Shown here: positions 1 through 8,562 of the stretch, piece after piece
How positions within the stretch are numbered: the first letter of the stretch is position 1
How the letters are laid out: every line of letters begins with the position of its first letter
Origin: Pseudomonadota bacterium
GTDB taxonomy: Bacteria > Pseudomonadota > Alphaproteobacteria > Sneathiellales > Sneathiellaceae
Direction: 5' to 3'
DNA: 64,000 nt
NCBI GenBank assembly: GCA_024743055.1
Contig: JANSXH010000010.1
Span: forward strand, 62,001 to 126,000
The notes under the pieces: generated by a model
The model's input: only the letters and a program-made list of their open reading frames with translations
Told to the model about the DNA's origin: nothing
The model's database searches: none
Made by a program: the position numbers and the translations under genes

Positions 1-604
1 GAAAGAGACCATGCTAAAGGCACAGAGAGAGGCCGTCAGGACACCAACACTCGCCGACGTCAGCAACCGATGGATCAATCGCCGATGAAGCACCCCATAT
101 GAGGTATCCCTATGTGTTTTGTTGTTCAGGCAGGCAAGTAAATCGCGGTCAAGCGATCCGCGAGATATATCCCCATCCGGTACCTGTTTTTGCAAACTCA
201 CTATATACGTGCGCCATTTTTTCACTCGCTTTAAACACCTAATAAGAGTATTTAAATACGATCTATGGACCGAATTATCGGTGATTTGCGGCCGGGTAAA
301 TCAGATCAGGGAAGACGATCCCTTTTCGTCACAAATGAAAAAGCAAGGCTTGTTAAAGAAAACTGGGAGACAAAGTGTTTAATATCAATAAGTTATTGAG
401 TTCATGCCTTGCTGTGATGAAAACCTAAGATCGCCTTTTAAAGCTGATTCCCGATAGCAGCCCTAATTTTAGAATATCTATCTATGATAGGAAAGGATAG
501 GGAGGTAACGAATTGTACCTACAATGTACAGATTGCGGGCCAATCGTTATTTCAAGGTATGAAAAATTGGCTCGAGAGCGCCGCGGAAGGGCGATCCGGC
601 GATA
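1..604. other. Leading region without a convincing gene
   Basis: This A+T-rich stretch precedes the phn operon. A short reading frame at 2-88 is open at the window edge and ends in TGA, so it could be the last 28 codons of a gene that starts outside; I do not recognise it. An 87-codon frame at 119-382 starts with TTG and has no recognisable ribosome site or domain, so I do not call it. Around 512-531 two TGTAC words flank a short spacer and form an imperfect palindrome that might be an operator. Nothing else is evident. Confidence 0.4.
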
Positions 605-648
605 TTGTAACCTGACTGTCATCAAACCATCTGCATTACTGACATAAA
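605..648 (+). promoter_or_regulatory. Probable Pho box upstream of phnG
   Basis: In 11-bp register, positions 605-611 read TTGTAAC and 616-622 read CTGTCAT, the latter a perfect PhoB half-site. A degenerate unit follows, then CTGACAT at 639-645, one base out of register. CATAAA at 643-648 could serve as a -10. The known consensus is two CTGTCAT units with a 4-bp spacer. The match is weaker than the one upstream of phnC, but its position about 45 bp before a C-P lyase operon supports PhoB control. Confidence 0.5.
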
Positions 649-691
649 CCAAGCTCACAATGTCCCCGATGTATAAGTATAGGGGAAACCG

Positions 692-1153
692 GTGGCATTA
701 GACTCTTCTCCCGGAGATCCATCCCGTAAGAACTGGATGGGTATTCTGGCGCGTGCAAGCGAAACAGATCTGGAAAATTTTTGGCAACTTCACGGGCAGG
801 AAGAAGACTATGATTTCTTGCGACGCCCGGAAATCGGCCTGGTCATGGTACAGGGCCGGGCAGGGGGCACTGGAGGCCGCTTCAATCTGGGCGAGATGAC
901 GGTCACCCGCTGCAGTGTGAGACTGTCGGACGGCACCGTTGGTCATGCCTATATCGCTGGACGCAACCAACGTCATGCGGAACTGGCCGCCGCTTTCGAT
1001 GCGCTTTTGCAAAATCCGGAACGCCAGGAGGAGATCGAGGATACGGTTATCACACCCTTGCAGAAACGGCATCAGCAGGGTCGCGATGACCGCTCTAAAA
1101 AGGCCGCCGCCACCAAGGTCGATTTTTACACCATGGTGCGGGGGGAAGATTGA
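692..1153 (+). CDS. phnG: PhnG, C-P lyase core subunit
   Basis: PhnG is the smallest subunit of the cytoplasmic PhnGHIJ core complex, which handles the ribose-triphosphate phosphonate intermediate before radical C-P bond cleavage. The protein has 153 residues, the usual size, and carries family features such as the GRAGGTGGRFNLGE stretch near residues 55-68 and a TVGHAY segment. The start is GTG at 692, with AGGGGA at 681-686 five bases upstream. It is the first gene of phnGHIJKLMN and its TGA overlaps the ATG of phnH by one base, so translation is probably coupled. Identity rests on sequence pattern and operon order together. Confidence 0.95.
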   Translation: MALDSSPGDPSRKNWMGILARASETDLENFWQLHGQEEDYDFLRRPEIGLVMVQGRAGGTGGRFNLGEMTVTRCSVRLSDGTVGHAYIAGRNQRHAELAAAFDALLQNPERQEEIEDTVITPLQKRHQQGRDDRSKKAAATKVDFYTMVRGED

Positions 1154-1752
1154 TGAACTATTCCACGTCTCCTTCAGCACTTGGATTTGACAACCCGGTC
1201 TTCGATGCCACTGCCACCTTTCGCACCGTGCTGGAGGCAATGTCCCGGCCGGCGACAATCCAGTCCATACGTCATGTCCCGGATGCCCCTTCGGGGATCG
1301 GACCGGCAACTGCGGCCGTGCTGCTGGCCCTGGCGGATATGGATACCCCGGTCTGGCTGGCGCCTGAAGTGGCCAGCGACACACTTCGGACCTATCTTCA
1401 TTTTCATGCCGGCTGTCCGGTGACCGATGCGCCAGAGGCTGCGGTTTTCGCTCTGTTGGGGCGGGAAAGCGATCTGGGCGTCATCGATAAACTTGCCATC
1501 GGCTCTGCAGAATATCCGGACCGGTCAGCCACCGTTATTATTGATTGCGAGAGCCTGAGCTCTGATCCGGGGCAGAATTTTACCGGCCCAGGAATTAAAG
1601 ACACGGCGTCCTTTGATATCCCGGGATTTCCCCCTGCCATCTGGTATCTGGTTGACCGCAACCAGGCCCTGTTTCCACTGGGTCTTGACTGGATTTTTAC
1701 GGCCGGATCGCAATTGGCCGCGCTACCGCGCACTTCGAAAAGAGGGAGTTAG
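1153..1752 (+). CDS. phnH: PhnH, C-P lyase core subunit
   Basis: PhnH is the C-P lyase core subunit with a PLP-transferase-like fold but no cofactor site. The 199-residue product has the N-terminal NPVFDATATFRTVLEAMSRP pattern and near its end a WYLVDRNQALFPLGLDW segment typical of PhnH. I choose ATG 1153, overlapping the phnG stop as TGATG, rather than the in-frame TTG three bases earlier. phnI begins two bases after its TAG. The protein is expected in the cytoplasmic GHIJ complex. Nothing is unusual in length or composition. Confidence 0.95.
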   Translation: MNYSTSPSALGFDNPVFDATATFRTVLEAMSRPATIQSIRHVPDAPSGIGPATAAVLLALADMDTPVWLAPEVASDTLRTYLHFHAGCPVTDAPEAAVFALLGRESDLGVIDKLAIGSAEYPDRSATVIIDCESLSSDPGQNFTGPGIKDTASFDIPGFPPAIWYLVDRNQALFPLGLDWIFTAGSQLAALPRTSKRGS

Positions 1753-1754
1753 AC

Positions 1755-2855
1755 ATGTATGTCGCTGTCAAAGGGGGCGAAAAAGCCATTGATAACGCCC
1801 ATAAATATCTGGCCGAAGAACGGCGGGGGGCAACGGATGTAGCGGAGCTTTCCCTCTCGCAAATATCTGAGCAGCTGAGCCATGCGGTGAGCCGGGTGAT
1901 GGCCGAGGGCTCCCTCTATGATAAGGATCTTGCAGCTCTCGCCATCAAGCAGGCGAGAGGCGATCTTATAGAGGCCATCTTCCTGATCCGCGCCTATCGA
2001 ACCACCTTGCCACGCTTTGGATATTCCGCCCCCCTTGATACCTCCGAGATGGATCTGGACCGGCGCATATCTGCAACCTTCAAGGATCTGCCCGGAGGCC
2101 AGGTGCTGGGCCCCACCTTTGATTATACTCACCGCCTGCTTGATTTCGCTCTGGCGGCAGAAGGCCTCGAGCCACAAAAGGCTGAGGCCGCAGAGGCACC
2201 CTTGGATGAAGAAGTGCCGCGGGTTCTAGAGCTTCTCAATGCGGAAGGATTGATCGAGCAATCAGCCCCGGCGGACTATGATGATACGGCCCCAGTGGGA
2301 GACCTGACCCGGGAGCCGTTGGAATTTCCCGCAGATCGGGACCTTCGCCTGCAAAATCTGGCCCGCGGAGATGAAGGCTTCATTCTGGCTCTCGGCTATT
2401 CCACCCAGCGCGGCTATGCCCGTAACCATGCCTTCGTCGGTGAGGTGCGGCTGGGGGATGTCACGGTTGAGGTCATTCCGGAAGAACTTGGCTTTGCCAT
2501 TGAGATCGGGGATATCACCATCACCGAATGTGAAACGGTCAACCAGTTTCAGGGATCAAAAACCGCGCCTGCCCAGTTTACCCGCGGCTATGGTCTGGCC
2601 TTCGGTCACTCAGAGCGTAAGGTGATTTCCATGGCCCTGGTCGACCGGGCGCTGCGCTGCCATGAGCTTGGCGAAGACCAGGTTGCCCCGGTTCAGGATG
2701 ATGAGTTCGTCCTGTCCCATAGCGACAATATTCAGGCGACAGGTTTTGTCGAACATATCAAACTTCCCCATTATGTGGATTTCCAGTCAGAGCTGGAACT
2801 GGTGCGACGCTTGCGCCGCAATGCCGAGGACAATATCAGGGAGGCGGCGGAGTAA
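1755..2855 (+). CDS. phnI: PhnI, C-P lyase core subunit (nucleosidase)
   Basis: In E. coli, PhnI with PhnG and PhnH displaces adenine from ATP with a phosphonate, making the alpha-D-ribose 1-methylphosphonate 5-triphosphate type intermediate. The protein has 366 residues, full length for the family, and begins MYVAVKGGEKAI, a highly conserved PhnI start. The C-terminal half contains the conserved ALGYSTQRGYARNHAFVGE region near residues 210-230. A strong ribosome site (GAGGGAG) lies eight bases before ATG 1755. It sits between phnH and phnJ with gaps of two and three bases. Confidence 0.97.
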   Translation: MYVAVKGGEKAIDNAHKYLAEERRGATDVAELSLSQISEQLSHAVSRVMAEGSLYDKDLAALAIKQARGDLIEAIFLIRAYRTTLPRFGYSAPLDTSEMDLDRRISATFKDLPGGQVLGPTFDYTHRLLDFALAAEGLEPQKAEAAEAPLDEEVPRVLELLNAEGLIEQSAPADYDDTAPVGDLTREPLEFPADRDLRLQNLARGDEGFILALGYSTQRGYARNHAFVGEVRLGDVTVEVIPEELGFAIEIGDITITECETVNQFQGSKTAPAQFTRGYGLAFGHSERKVISMALVDRALRCHELGEDQVAPVQDDEFVLSHSDNIQATGFVEHIKLPHYVDFQSELELVRRLRRNAEDNIREAAE

Positions 2856-2858
2856 ATC

Positions 2859-3758
2859 ATGAGTAATTCAGCAGCCCCCAGTTATAATTTTGCCTATCTC
2901 GATGAGCAGACTAAACGCATGATCCGACGGGCTCTGCTTAAGGCTGTCGCCATCCCGGGTTATCAGGTGCCGTTTGCCAGCCGCGAGATGCCCATGCCCT
3001 ATGGCTGGGGCACCGGCGGTATTCAGGTAACGGCTGCCGTGATCGGCCCGGACGATTGCTTGAAGGTCATTGACCAGGGATCAGATGATACGACCAATGC
3101 CGTCAGCATCCGCAAATTCTTTGCTAAAGTCGGGGATATCGAAACCACCGAGGAGACGGAGCGCGCCACCGTGATCCAGACGCGCCACCGCATTCCCGAG
3201 ACTGAGCTCACCGAAGATCAAATCCTGGTCTATCAGGTTCCCATTCCCGAACCCCTTCGGTTTCTTGAACCCAAAGAGACGGAGACCCGAAAAATGCACG
3301 CGCTTGAGGAATATGGCCTGATGCATGTAAAGCTTTATGAGGATATCTCCCAGCATGGCGAGATCGCGACAACCTATGCCTACCCGGTTAAGGTGGACGG
3401 TCGCTATGTCATGGATCCGTCGCCGACGCCGAAATTCGACAATCCGAAAATGAACAATATGGCGGCTCTGCAGTTGTTTGGGGCCGGGCGGGAAAAGCGC
3501 ATCTATGCCATTCCGCCCTATACGGAAGTGGTCAGTCTTGATTTTGATGATCATCCGTTCTCTATCCAGAAATGGGACGAGCCTTGCGCTCTTTGCGGCA
3601 CCCGGGACAGCTTTCTAGACGAAGTCATTCTTGATGATCAGGGCGGGCGAATGTTCGTCTGTTCCGATAGCCATCATTGCGCGAAACGCCAGGCGGAGGG
3701 ACATCGCGGTGCACTTTCTGCGGATCCTGCATTGGAAACCGAAGAGGTGGCCCCATGA
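2859..3758 (+). CDS. phnJ: PhnJ, radical-SAM C-P lyase
   Basis: PhnJ is the catalytic subunit that cuts the carbon-phosphorus bond, releasing the hydrocarbon and leaving 5-phosphoribosyl 1,2-cyclic phosphate. The 299-residue product carries the family's cysteine signature C-x2-C-x21-C-x5-C with cysteines at 243, 246, 268 and 274. Three of these bind the 4Fe-4S cluster and one acts as the thiyl radical residue in the E. coli enzyme. The motif is intact, so the enzyme should be active. The stop overlaps the phnK start as ATGA. Confidence 0.97.
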   Translation: MSNSAAPSYNFAYLDEQTKRMIRRALLKAVAIPGYQVPFASREMPMPYGWGTGGIQVTAAVIGPDDCLKVIDQGSDDTTNAVSIRKFFAKVGDIETTEETERATVIQTRHRIPETELTEDQILVYQVPIPEPLRFLEPKETETRKMHALEEYGLMHVKLYEDISQHGEIATTYAYPVKVDGRYVMDPSPTPKFDNPKMNNMAALQLFGAGREKRIYAIPPYTEVVSLDFDDHPFSIQKWDEPCALCGTRDSFLDEVILDDQGGRMFVCSDSHHCAKRQAEGHRGALSADPALETEEVAP

Positions 3759-4534
3759 CAACGCGCATGCCCTTGATCTCAGTGGAAGACCTGACCGTCA
3801 CCTATGGTGACAGGATCGGCTGTAACGGCGTCTCCTTTGATCTGTTCCCTGGTGAGGTCCTTGGTATTGTCGGCGAATCCGGTTCCGGCAAGTCGACCCT
3901 CCTGAATGCGGTCTCAGGCCAGCTGGAACCGGCAGTAGGTCAGATTCACTATCGAACGCGCCTCAACGAAACCGCGGATATCTATCGGATGAGCGAGCCG
4001 GAACGGCGGTTCCTGATGCGTACCGACTGGGCCTTTGTCCATCAGAACCCGCGGGACGGGTTGCGGATGGGTGTCAGCGCCGGCGCCAATATCGGTGAGC
4101 GGCTGATGGGTGTTGGCTGGCGGCATTATGGAGAGATCCGCAGCACCGCACTCTCCTGGCTTGGTAAGGTGGAAATATTCGAGGACCGGGTCGATGACCC
4201 GCCAACCACCTTTTCCGGCGGCATGCAGCAACGCCTGCAGATCGCCCGAAATCTGGTCTCGGGTCCGCGGCTGGTTTTCATGGATGAACCCACAGGCGGC
4301 CTTGATGTATCCGTGCAGGCACGGCTCCTTGATTTGTTGCGCGGGCTGGTGTCGGATCTCGGCCTCTCCGCTATCATTGTCACCCATGATCTGGCGGTGG
4401 CACGGTTGCTGTCCCATCGCCTGATGGTGATGCAGGGGGGTGAGGTCGTGGAGAGCGGACTGACCGATCAGGTTCTGGATGATCCGCAGCATCCTTATAC
4501 GCAGCTACTTGTCTCTTCAATTTTACAGGTATAG
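3755..4534 (+). CDS. phnK: PhnK, ABC-type ATPase of C-P lyase
   Basis: PhnK is an ABC-type ATPase that docks on the PhnGHIJ core complex instead of serving a membrane transporter. The 259-residue product has Walker A GESGSGKST, the signature FSGGMQQRLQ and Walker B LVFMDEPTGG followed by the D-loop. A longer in-frame reading from 3677 would overlap phnJ heavily; ATG 3755, overlapping the phnJ stop as ATGA, is the better start. phnL follows after eight bases. The tandem phnK-phnL pair is the usual arrangement. Confidence 0.95.
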   Translation: MTTRMPLISVEDLTVTYGDRIGCNGVSFDLFPGEVLGIVGESGSGKSTLLNAVSGQLEPAVGQIHYRTRLNETADIYRMSEPERRFLMRTDWAFVHQNPRDGLRMGVSAGANIGERLMGVGWRHYGEIRSTALSWLGKVEIFEDRVDDPPTTFSGGMQQRLQIARNLVSGPRLVFMDEPTGGLDVSVQARLLDLLRGLVSDLGLSAIIVTHDLAVARLLSHRLMVMQGGEVVESGLTDQVLDDPQHPYTQLLVSSILQV

Positions 4535-4542
4535 GCGGACTG

Positions 4543-5247
4543 ATGACTGAAATACTGCGTGTCGAAAATATCAGCAAAAGCTTCACCTTGCATGTTCAAC
4601 AGCAGGCGGTTATTCCCGTGTTCGAGGATATCAACCTGGCTTTGTCTGCCGGGGACTGTCTGGCTCTGACCGGAGCGTCCGGCGCCGGCAAGAGTACTTT
4701 CATGCGGATGGTCTATGCCAATTATGTTTGCCAGTCGGGGCAGATCAATGTGCGGCATCAGGGGGACTGGATTGATGTCGTTAGCGCGGCGCCCCATACT
4801 ATCCTGGATATCCGCCGGGTCACCATGGGCTATGTCAGCCAGTTCTTGCGGGTTATTCCAAGGGTATCCACTCTCGACGTGGTGGCAGAACCGGCCAAGA
4901 TGGCAGGCATGGAAGTTGAGGAAGCGGCCGAAAAGGCGAAATCCCTGTTGCATCGGCTGAACATTCCAGAAGCATTGTGGTCCTTGTCGCCCCTGACATT
5001 CTCCGGCGGGGAACAGCAGCGGGTCAATATTGCCCGGGGCTTCGTAACCGATTATCCTTTGCTGCTACTGGATGAGCCAACAGCCTCACTGGATGCGGCC
5101 AACAAGGCAGTGGTTCTGGATCTGATTGACGAGGCGAAAGCGCGCGGAGCGGCTGTTCTTGGAATATTCCATGACCATGAGGCCCGGGAGCGGGTCTGTA
5201 CATCAGAGTTTGATATCTCAGAGTTCAGAGTGAAAAGTGATGGCTGA
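4543..5247 (+). CDS. phnL: PhnL, ABC-type ATPase of C-P lyase
   Basis: PhnL is the second ABC-type ATPase of the C-P lyase machinery and is thought to act with PhnK on the core complex. The 234-residue product has Walker A GASGAGKST, signature TFSGGEQQRVNIARG and Walker B LLLLDEPTASLD, all intact. The region around HTILDIRR and TMGYVSQFLRVIPRVS is characteristic of PhnL and separates it from PhnK and PhnC. Its end overlaps the start of phnM by eight bases. Confidence 0.95.
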   Translation: MTEILRVENISKSFTLHVQQQAVIPVFEDINLALSAGDCLALTGASGAGKSTFMRMVYANYVCQSGQINVRHQGDWIDVVSAAPHTILDIRRVTMGYVSQFLRVIPRVSTLDVVAEPAKMAGMEVEEAAEKAKSLLHRLNIPEALWSLSPLTFSGGEQQRVNIARGFVTDYPLLLLDEPTASLDAANKAVVLDLIDEAKARGAAVLGIFHDHEARERVCTSEFDISEFRVKSDG

Positions 5248-6382
5248 AACAATATTCACCAATGCAAAGATTGTTCTCGCCGATGAGGTGCTCAACGGAA
5301 CCGTTCTGGTGCGGGACGGCAAAGTGGCGGACATCTGCGACGGCCGTTCCTCCCTGTCCACCGCACATGATCTGGACGGCGATTATCTGATGCCCGGATT
5401 TGTCGAGCTGCATACGGATAATCTGGAAAAACATATGACCCCGCGTCCTAAGGCGGAATGGCCGTCGACCTCTGCCGCCATCGCCCATGACAGCCAGTTG
5501 GCTATCTCCGGCATTACAACGGTTCTCGATGCCCTGGCCCTCGGCGATGTCAATCAGGGCAGTGCCCGGATCGGGCGGCTTAAAGAGATGATTGACGGCA
5601 TTCAGGAAGCCTCAAAGGAGAATCTTCTGCGTGCCGATCACTATCTGCATCTCAGATGCGAGGTCAGCTATCCGGAAATGGCAATGGCGCTCGATAAGGT
5701 TGTTGATCAGCCGGGTGTGCGTCTGATCTCCGTTATGGATCATACGCCGGGCCAGCGGCAGTTCGTCAGTCTGGAGGCCTATTACACCTATTATCAGGGG
5801 AAGTACGGCCTGACCGACAGCCAGATGGAAGGCTTTATCGAGGATCGTAAGGCGGATCAGGAGCGTCACAGCGCCCGCCATCGCCAGCATGTTGTGACAA
5901 CGGCCAAATCTCGCGGGATTGCGCTGGCCAGTCACGATGATGCGACAACCGATCATGTTCAGGAGGCGGTCGAGGATGGCATTGCTGTGGCTGAGTTTCC
6001 AACCACAGTCGAAGCGGCACGAGCCTCCCATGAAGCAGGTCTGCATGTAATGATGGGGGGACCCAATATTGTCCGCGGTGGCTCCCATTCCGGCAATGTC
6101 TCTGCTCGCGATCTGGCCGATCTTGATCTTCTGGACGTTATTTCCAGCGATTATGTGCCCCATAGCCTGCTCTATAGCGCCATGCTGCTGTTTGACGACT
6201 TTGAGGAGATTTCCCTGCCAAAATCCATCCGCCTGATCACCAAGAACCCGGCAGAAAGCATCGGCCTTGATGATCGCGGGGAAATTGCGCTGGATAAGCG
6301 CGCCGATCTGGTTCATGTCCATCACTCGCGTCATCATCCGGTCATCCGGGCCGTCTGGTCCGAAGGAAAACGCATTGCCTGA
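5240..6382 (+). CDS. phnM: PhnM, triphosphoribosyl phosphonate diphosphohydrolase
   Basis: PhnM is an amidohydrolase-superfamily enzyme that removes pyrophosphate from ribose 1-phosphonate 5-triphosphate before C-P cleavage. The 380-residue product has the N-terminal beta domain followed by the metal-ligand segment ELHTDNLEKH (His58 and downstream residues). Further conserved parts are VMDHTPGQRQF, SHDDATTDHV and the C-terminal RADLVHVHHSRHHP region. ATG 5240 is chosen over the adjacent GTG at 5237; either overlaps phnL. The stop overlaps the likely phnN start. Confidence 0.95.
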   Translation: MAETIFTNAKIVLADEVLNGTVLVRDGKVADICDGRSSLSTAHDLDGDYLMPGFVELHTDNLEKHMTPRPKAEWPSTSAAIAHDSQLAISGITTVLDALALGDVNQGSARIGRLKEMIDGIQEASKENLLRADHYLHLRCEVSYPEMAMALDKVVDQPGVRLISVMDHTPGQRQFVSLEAYYTYYQGKYGLTDSQMEGFIEDRKADQERHSARHRQHVVTTAKSRGIALASHDDATTDHVQEAVEDGIAVAEFPTTVEAARASHEAGLHVMMGGPNIVRGGSHSGNVSARDLADLDLLDVISSDYVPHSLLYSAMLLFDDFEEISLPKSIRLITKNPAESIGLDDRGEIALDKRADLVHVHHSRHHPVIRAVWSEGKRIA

Positions 6383-6923
6383 ACCGGGAACCCTGGTGCT
6401 TGTCGTCGGCCCGAGTGGCGCCGGCAAGGACACCTTGCTTGAGGCAGCGCGTCGTCATTTGCAGAATAATGACAAGTTTGTCTTCGCTCGCCGTATGATC
6501 ACCCGCCCTGCGGATGCGGGCGGTGAAGATCATGACGCGATCAGCCCGGATGAGTTCGAAAATCATGTGAAGAACGACAAATTTCTGCTGCATTGGCAAG
6601 CCCATGGTCTCGGCTACGGCCTGCCGGTTTCCTATGAACAGCTACGCCAGGCGGGCCATGTGGTCATTGCCAATGTCTCCCGCCAGGTTGTTGCGCCAGC
6701 CCAACAAAATCTGGCGCCGTTAAAAACCATCTGCGTGACGGCACCAGCCAAGGTAAGGGCCGAAAGAATGGCATCCCGCGGTCGGGAAGCGCCGGCAGAA
6801 ATAGAACAAAGACTGTTAAGGGAAGAAGCTCTTGAAGACTGTTTGCAAGATGTGCAACTTGTGAAAAACACTGGCAGCCTGCAAGAGGGCGTCAGATCAT
6901 TTTTACAGGCATTGGAGTCGTAA
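6375..6923 (+). CDS. phnN: PhnN, ribose 1,5-bisphosphate phosphokinase
   Basis: PhnN phosphorylates ribose 1,5-bisphosphate to PRPP, the last step that returns the ribose moiety to central metabolism. It is a guanylate-kinase-like P-loop protein with Walker A GPSGAGKDTL near residues 14-23 and an RxxTRP-type segment (ARRMITRPAD) near residue 42. The frame is open upstream to 6267, but family alignment puts the start at TTG 6375, eight bases after AAGGA and overlapping the phnM stop. This gives 182 residues, the usual size. Its 3' end overlaps the convergent 2H phosphoesterase gene by 32 bp. Confidence 0.9.
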   Translation: MPEPGTLVLVVGPSGAGKDTLLEAARRHLQNNDKFVFARRMITRPADAGGEDHDAISPDEFENHVKNDKFLLHWQAHGLGYGLPVSYEQLRQAGHVVIANVSRQVVAPAQQNLAPLKTICVTAPAKVRAERMASRGREAPAEIEQRLLREEALEDCLQDVQLVKNTGSLQEGVRSFLQALES

Positions 6924-7641
6924 ATTTCTCTGAACTGCTCACAGCCTGCCCAAAAGGGAACCGGAGCAACAGTCGAAACTTCCGATCTTTCCCCGGATCA
7001 CCATAGAGGCAAATCTCGGAGACCGGTACCGGCTCCTGAAATATGTGAGCCTTTGCATCCTCCATCAGCGCCAGGAATTTCTCGCGCTCAAGACGCGCCA
7101 GCCTTCCTGTCAGGGTCAAATGAAACCGGAACTCATCCAGCACATAAGGATAGCCCCAGGCTTCCAGATACATTTCTTGTCTTGGCGTGAGATTTGCGGC
7201 CCTTCGCCGCTCCATTTCGGCCTCCGTTAAAGGCGCGCGAAATTTGTCCAGCTGCTGGACACAGGTTTCCGCCAAATCGATGAGGTCCAACGACCTGGTC
7301 AATGGAACAAGGGCCAGAAATGACCCCAGCGAGCTGACCTTCAACCCTGGTAAGGTGAAGGGCTGCAGTTGGGCGCAAAGGGCTACAATCGCTTTCTGAA
7401 GATCATTGACAGAGGTTTCAGCATTCAATCGAAAGGGCGCTTTAAGGGTGCCATGAAACCCGTATTTTGTCTGACTGGCCCGGGCCCTGAGAATTTCCTC
7501 CTGGCTCAATCCGTTAATATCCGGCAAGCGCAGGGATTTACCGGACTGCGGATCGAACCCCATCCAGCCATATCCGAAACGACCGAGCGATGACTCGGCT
7601 GGCGGTGCAACATAGATCGCATAGCGCTCATACTGTTCCAT
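6892..7641 (-). CDS. DUF1045 2H-type phosphoesterase of the phn locus
   Basis: This 249-residue protein belongs to the DUF1045 family (putative phosphonate metabolism protein), a branch of the 2H phosphoesterase superfamily. It shows two H-x-T motifs, H63-G-T65 and H174-L-T176, the catalytic signature of enzymes that open cyclic phosphates. ATG 7641 is chosen because AGGA lies eight bases upstream and family members begin at this point; an ATG at 7671 would add ten residues. It is the last gene of phnC-phnD-phnE-DUF1045. No phnP is present in the window, so I infer that it opens 5-phosphoribosyl 1,2-cyclic phosphate between PhnJ and PhnN. The family is certain; the reaction is inference. Confidence 0.85.
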   Translation of the reverse strand: MEQYERYAIYVAPPAESSLGRFGYGWMGFDPQSGKSLRLPDINGLSQEEILRARASQTKYGFHGTLKAPFRLNAETSVNDLQKAIVALCAQLQPFTLPGLKVSSLGSFLALVPLTRSLDLIDLAETCVQQLDKFRAPLTEAEMERRRAANLTPRQEMYLEAWGYPYVLDEFRFHLTLTGRLARLEREKFLALMEDAKAHIFQEPVPVSEICLYGDPGKDRKFRLLLRFPFGQAVSSSEKFTTPMPVKMI

Positions 7642-7674
7642 GTGCAACATCCTACCTGGCTGAAAAGACATGGG

Positions 7675-8487
7675 TCAGGTCACCAACTTACGCAGTCTTT
7701 GTGACAACATATCGAGCAAGCTGACAGAAACGATAATCAGAATAATGACGGCCGCGGTTTCAGCATAGTAGAAGCCGCGGATATATTCCCAAAGCAGCAT
7801 GCCAATGCCGCCGGCGCCAACAATACCAAGAACCGTCGCCGAGCGCACGTTTGATTCAAATCGATAGAGGGAATAGGAAATCCATAGGGGTAAAACTTGG
7901 GGAATGACCCCGTAAATAATTTCATGCAGAGCGTTGGCGCCTGTCGCCCGAATGCCTTCCACAGGACGAGGATCAATGGCTTCCACCGCTTCGGAAAACA
8001 GCTTTGCAAGAACCCCTGTAGTATGGATCCAAAGCGCTAGCACCCCGGCAAAGGGACCAAGTCCCACAGCAACAACAAATAGCATGGCAAATACAATCTC
8101 GTTGATTGCGCGGGCCGCGTCCATCAGGCGGCGGGTCGGCTGGCAGATCCACCAGGGGACGATATTTTCCGACGACATGATGCCAAAAGGAATGGAGAGG
8201 ACAATCGCCAGCACTGTCCCCCAGATGGCGATCTGGATCGTCACAAATATCTCATCCACATACATTTTCCATTCGGTGAAATCTGGCGGAAAGAAACCGG
8301 CTGCAAACTGTCCCATATTGGCGGCATCATCGATCAGGGCCATGGGCCGCATGTCGGCACCTTCCCAAGACCAGGCCAGCAATCCAGCAAGAACTGCCCA
8401 ACCAAGAATATTCAGGCCGGACCGTTTCAGATTTTTTGGCGGAGCGATAGGAGAGGGGGTCGTTTGGTGGCCGGATGCGAGTGTCAT
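7675..8487 (-). CDS. phnE: PhnE, phosphonate ABC transporter permease
   Basis: PhnE is the inner-membrane permease of the phosphonate importer PhnCDE. The 270-residue product has an N-terminal membrane segment ([15 protein letters not shown]), several later hydrophobic helices, and the EAA-type coupling loop [19 protein letters not shown] that contacts PhnC. An earlier ATG at 8508 sits directly on the T-tract of the upstream hairpin and has no ribosome site. ATG 8487 has AAGG eight bases upstream and is preferred. One permease gene is present, as in typical phnCDE. Confidence 0.92.
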   Translation of the reverse strand: MTLASGHQTTPSPIAPPKNLKRSGLNILGWAVLAGLLAWSWEGADMRPMALIDDAANMGQFAAGFFPPDFTEWKMYVDEIFVTIQIAIWGTVLAIVLSIPFGIMSSENIVPWWICQPTRRLMDAARAINEIVFAMLFVVAVGLGPFAGVLALWIHTTGVLAKLFSEAVEAIDPRPVEGIRATGANALHEIIYGVIPQVLPLWISYSLYRFESNVRSATVLGIVGAGGIGMLLWEYIRGFYYAETAAVIILIIVSVSLLDMLSQRLRKLVT

Positions 8488-8510
8488 GTGAGCTGCCTTA
8501 CTGTTCATCT

Positions 8511-8542
8511 AAAAAAAGAGGCGTCGGAGAGTATCCGACGCC
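8511..8542 (-). terminator. Intrinsic terminator/attenuator between phnD and phnE
   Basis: On the minus strand a perfect 9-bp stem (GGCGTCGGA pairing with TCCGACGCC, loop TACTC; 8520-8542) is followed directly by TCTTTTTTT at 8511-8519. This is a textbook intrinsic terminator. It lies just after phnD and before phnE in one operon, so it probably acts as a leaky attenuator that gives more binding protein than permease. Confidence 0.85.
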
Positions 8543-8562
8543 TATCAGGTCCTGGCCCGAAG

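Noticed and set aside
119..382. 87-codon frame upstream of phn
   Set aside because: It starts with TTG, has no ribosome site and has a composition unlike coding sequence in this window.
513..647. 44-codon frame with TTG start after GGAGG and a CTDC motif
   Set aside because: The ribosome site is good, but the frame overlaps the probable Pho box and promoter of phnG and resembles no known family. It is kept only as a note.
5612..6433. 273-codon frame on the minus strand
   Set aside because: It is the antisense shadow of phnM and phnN, whose families are certain.
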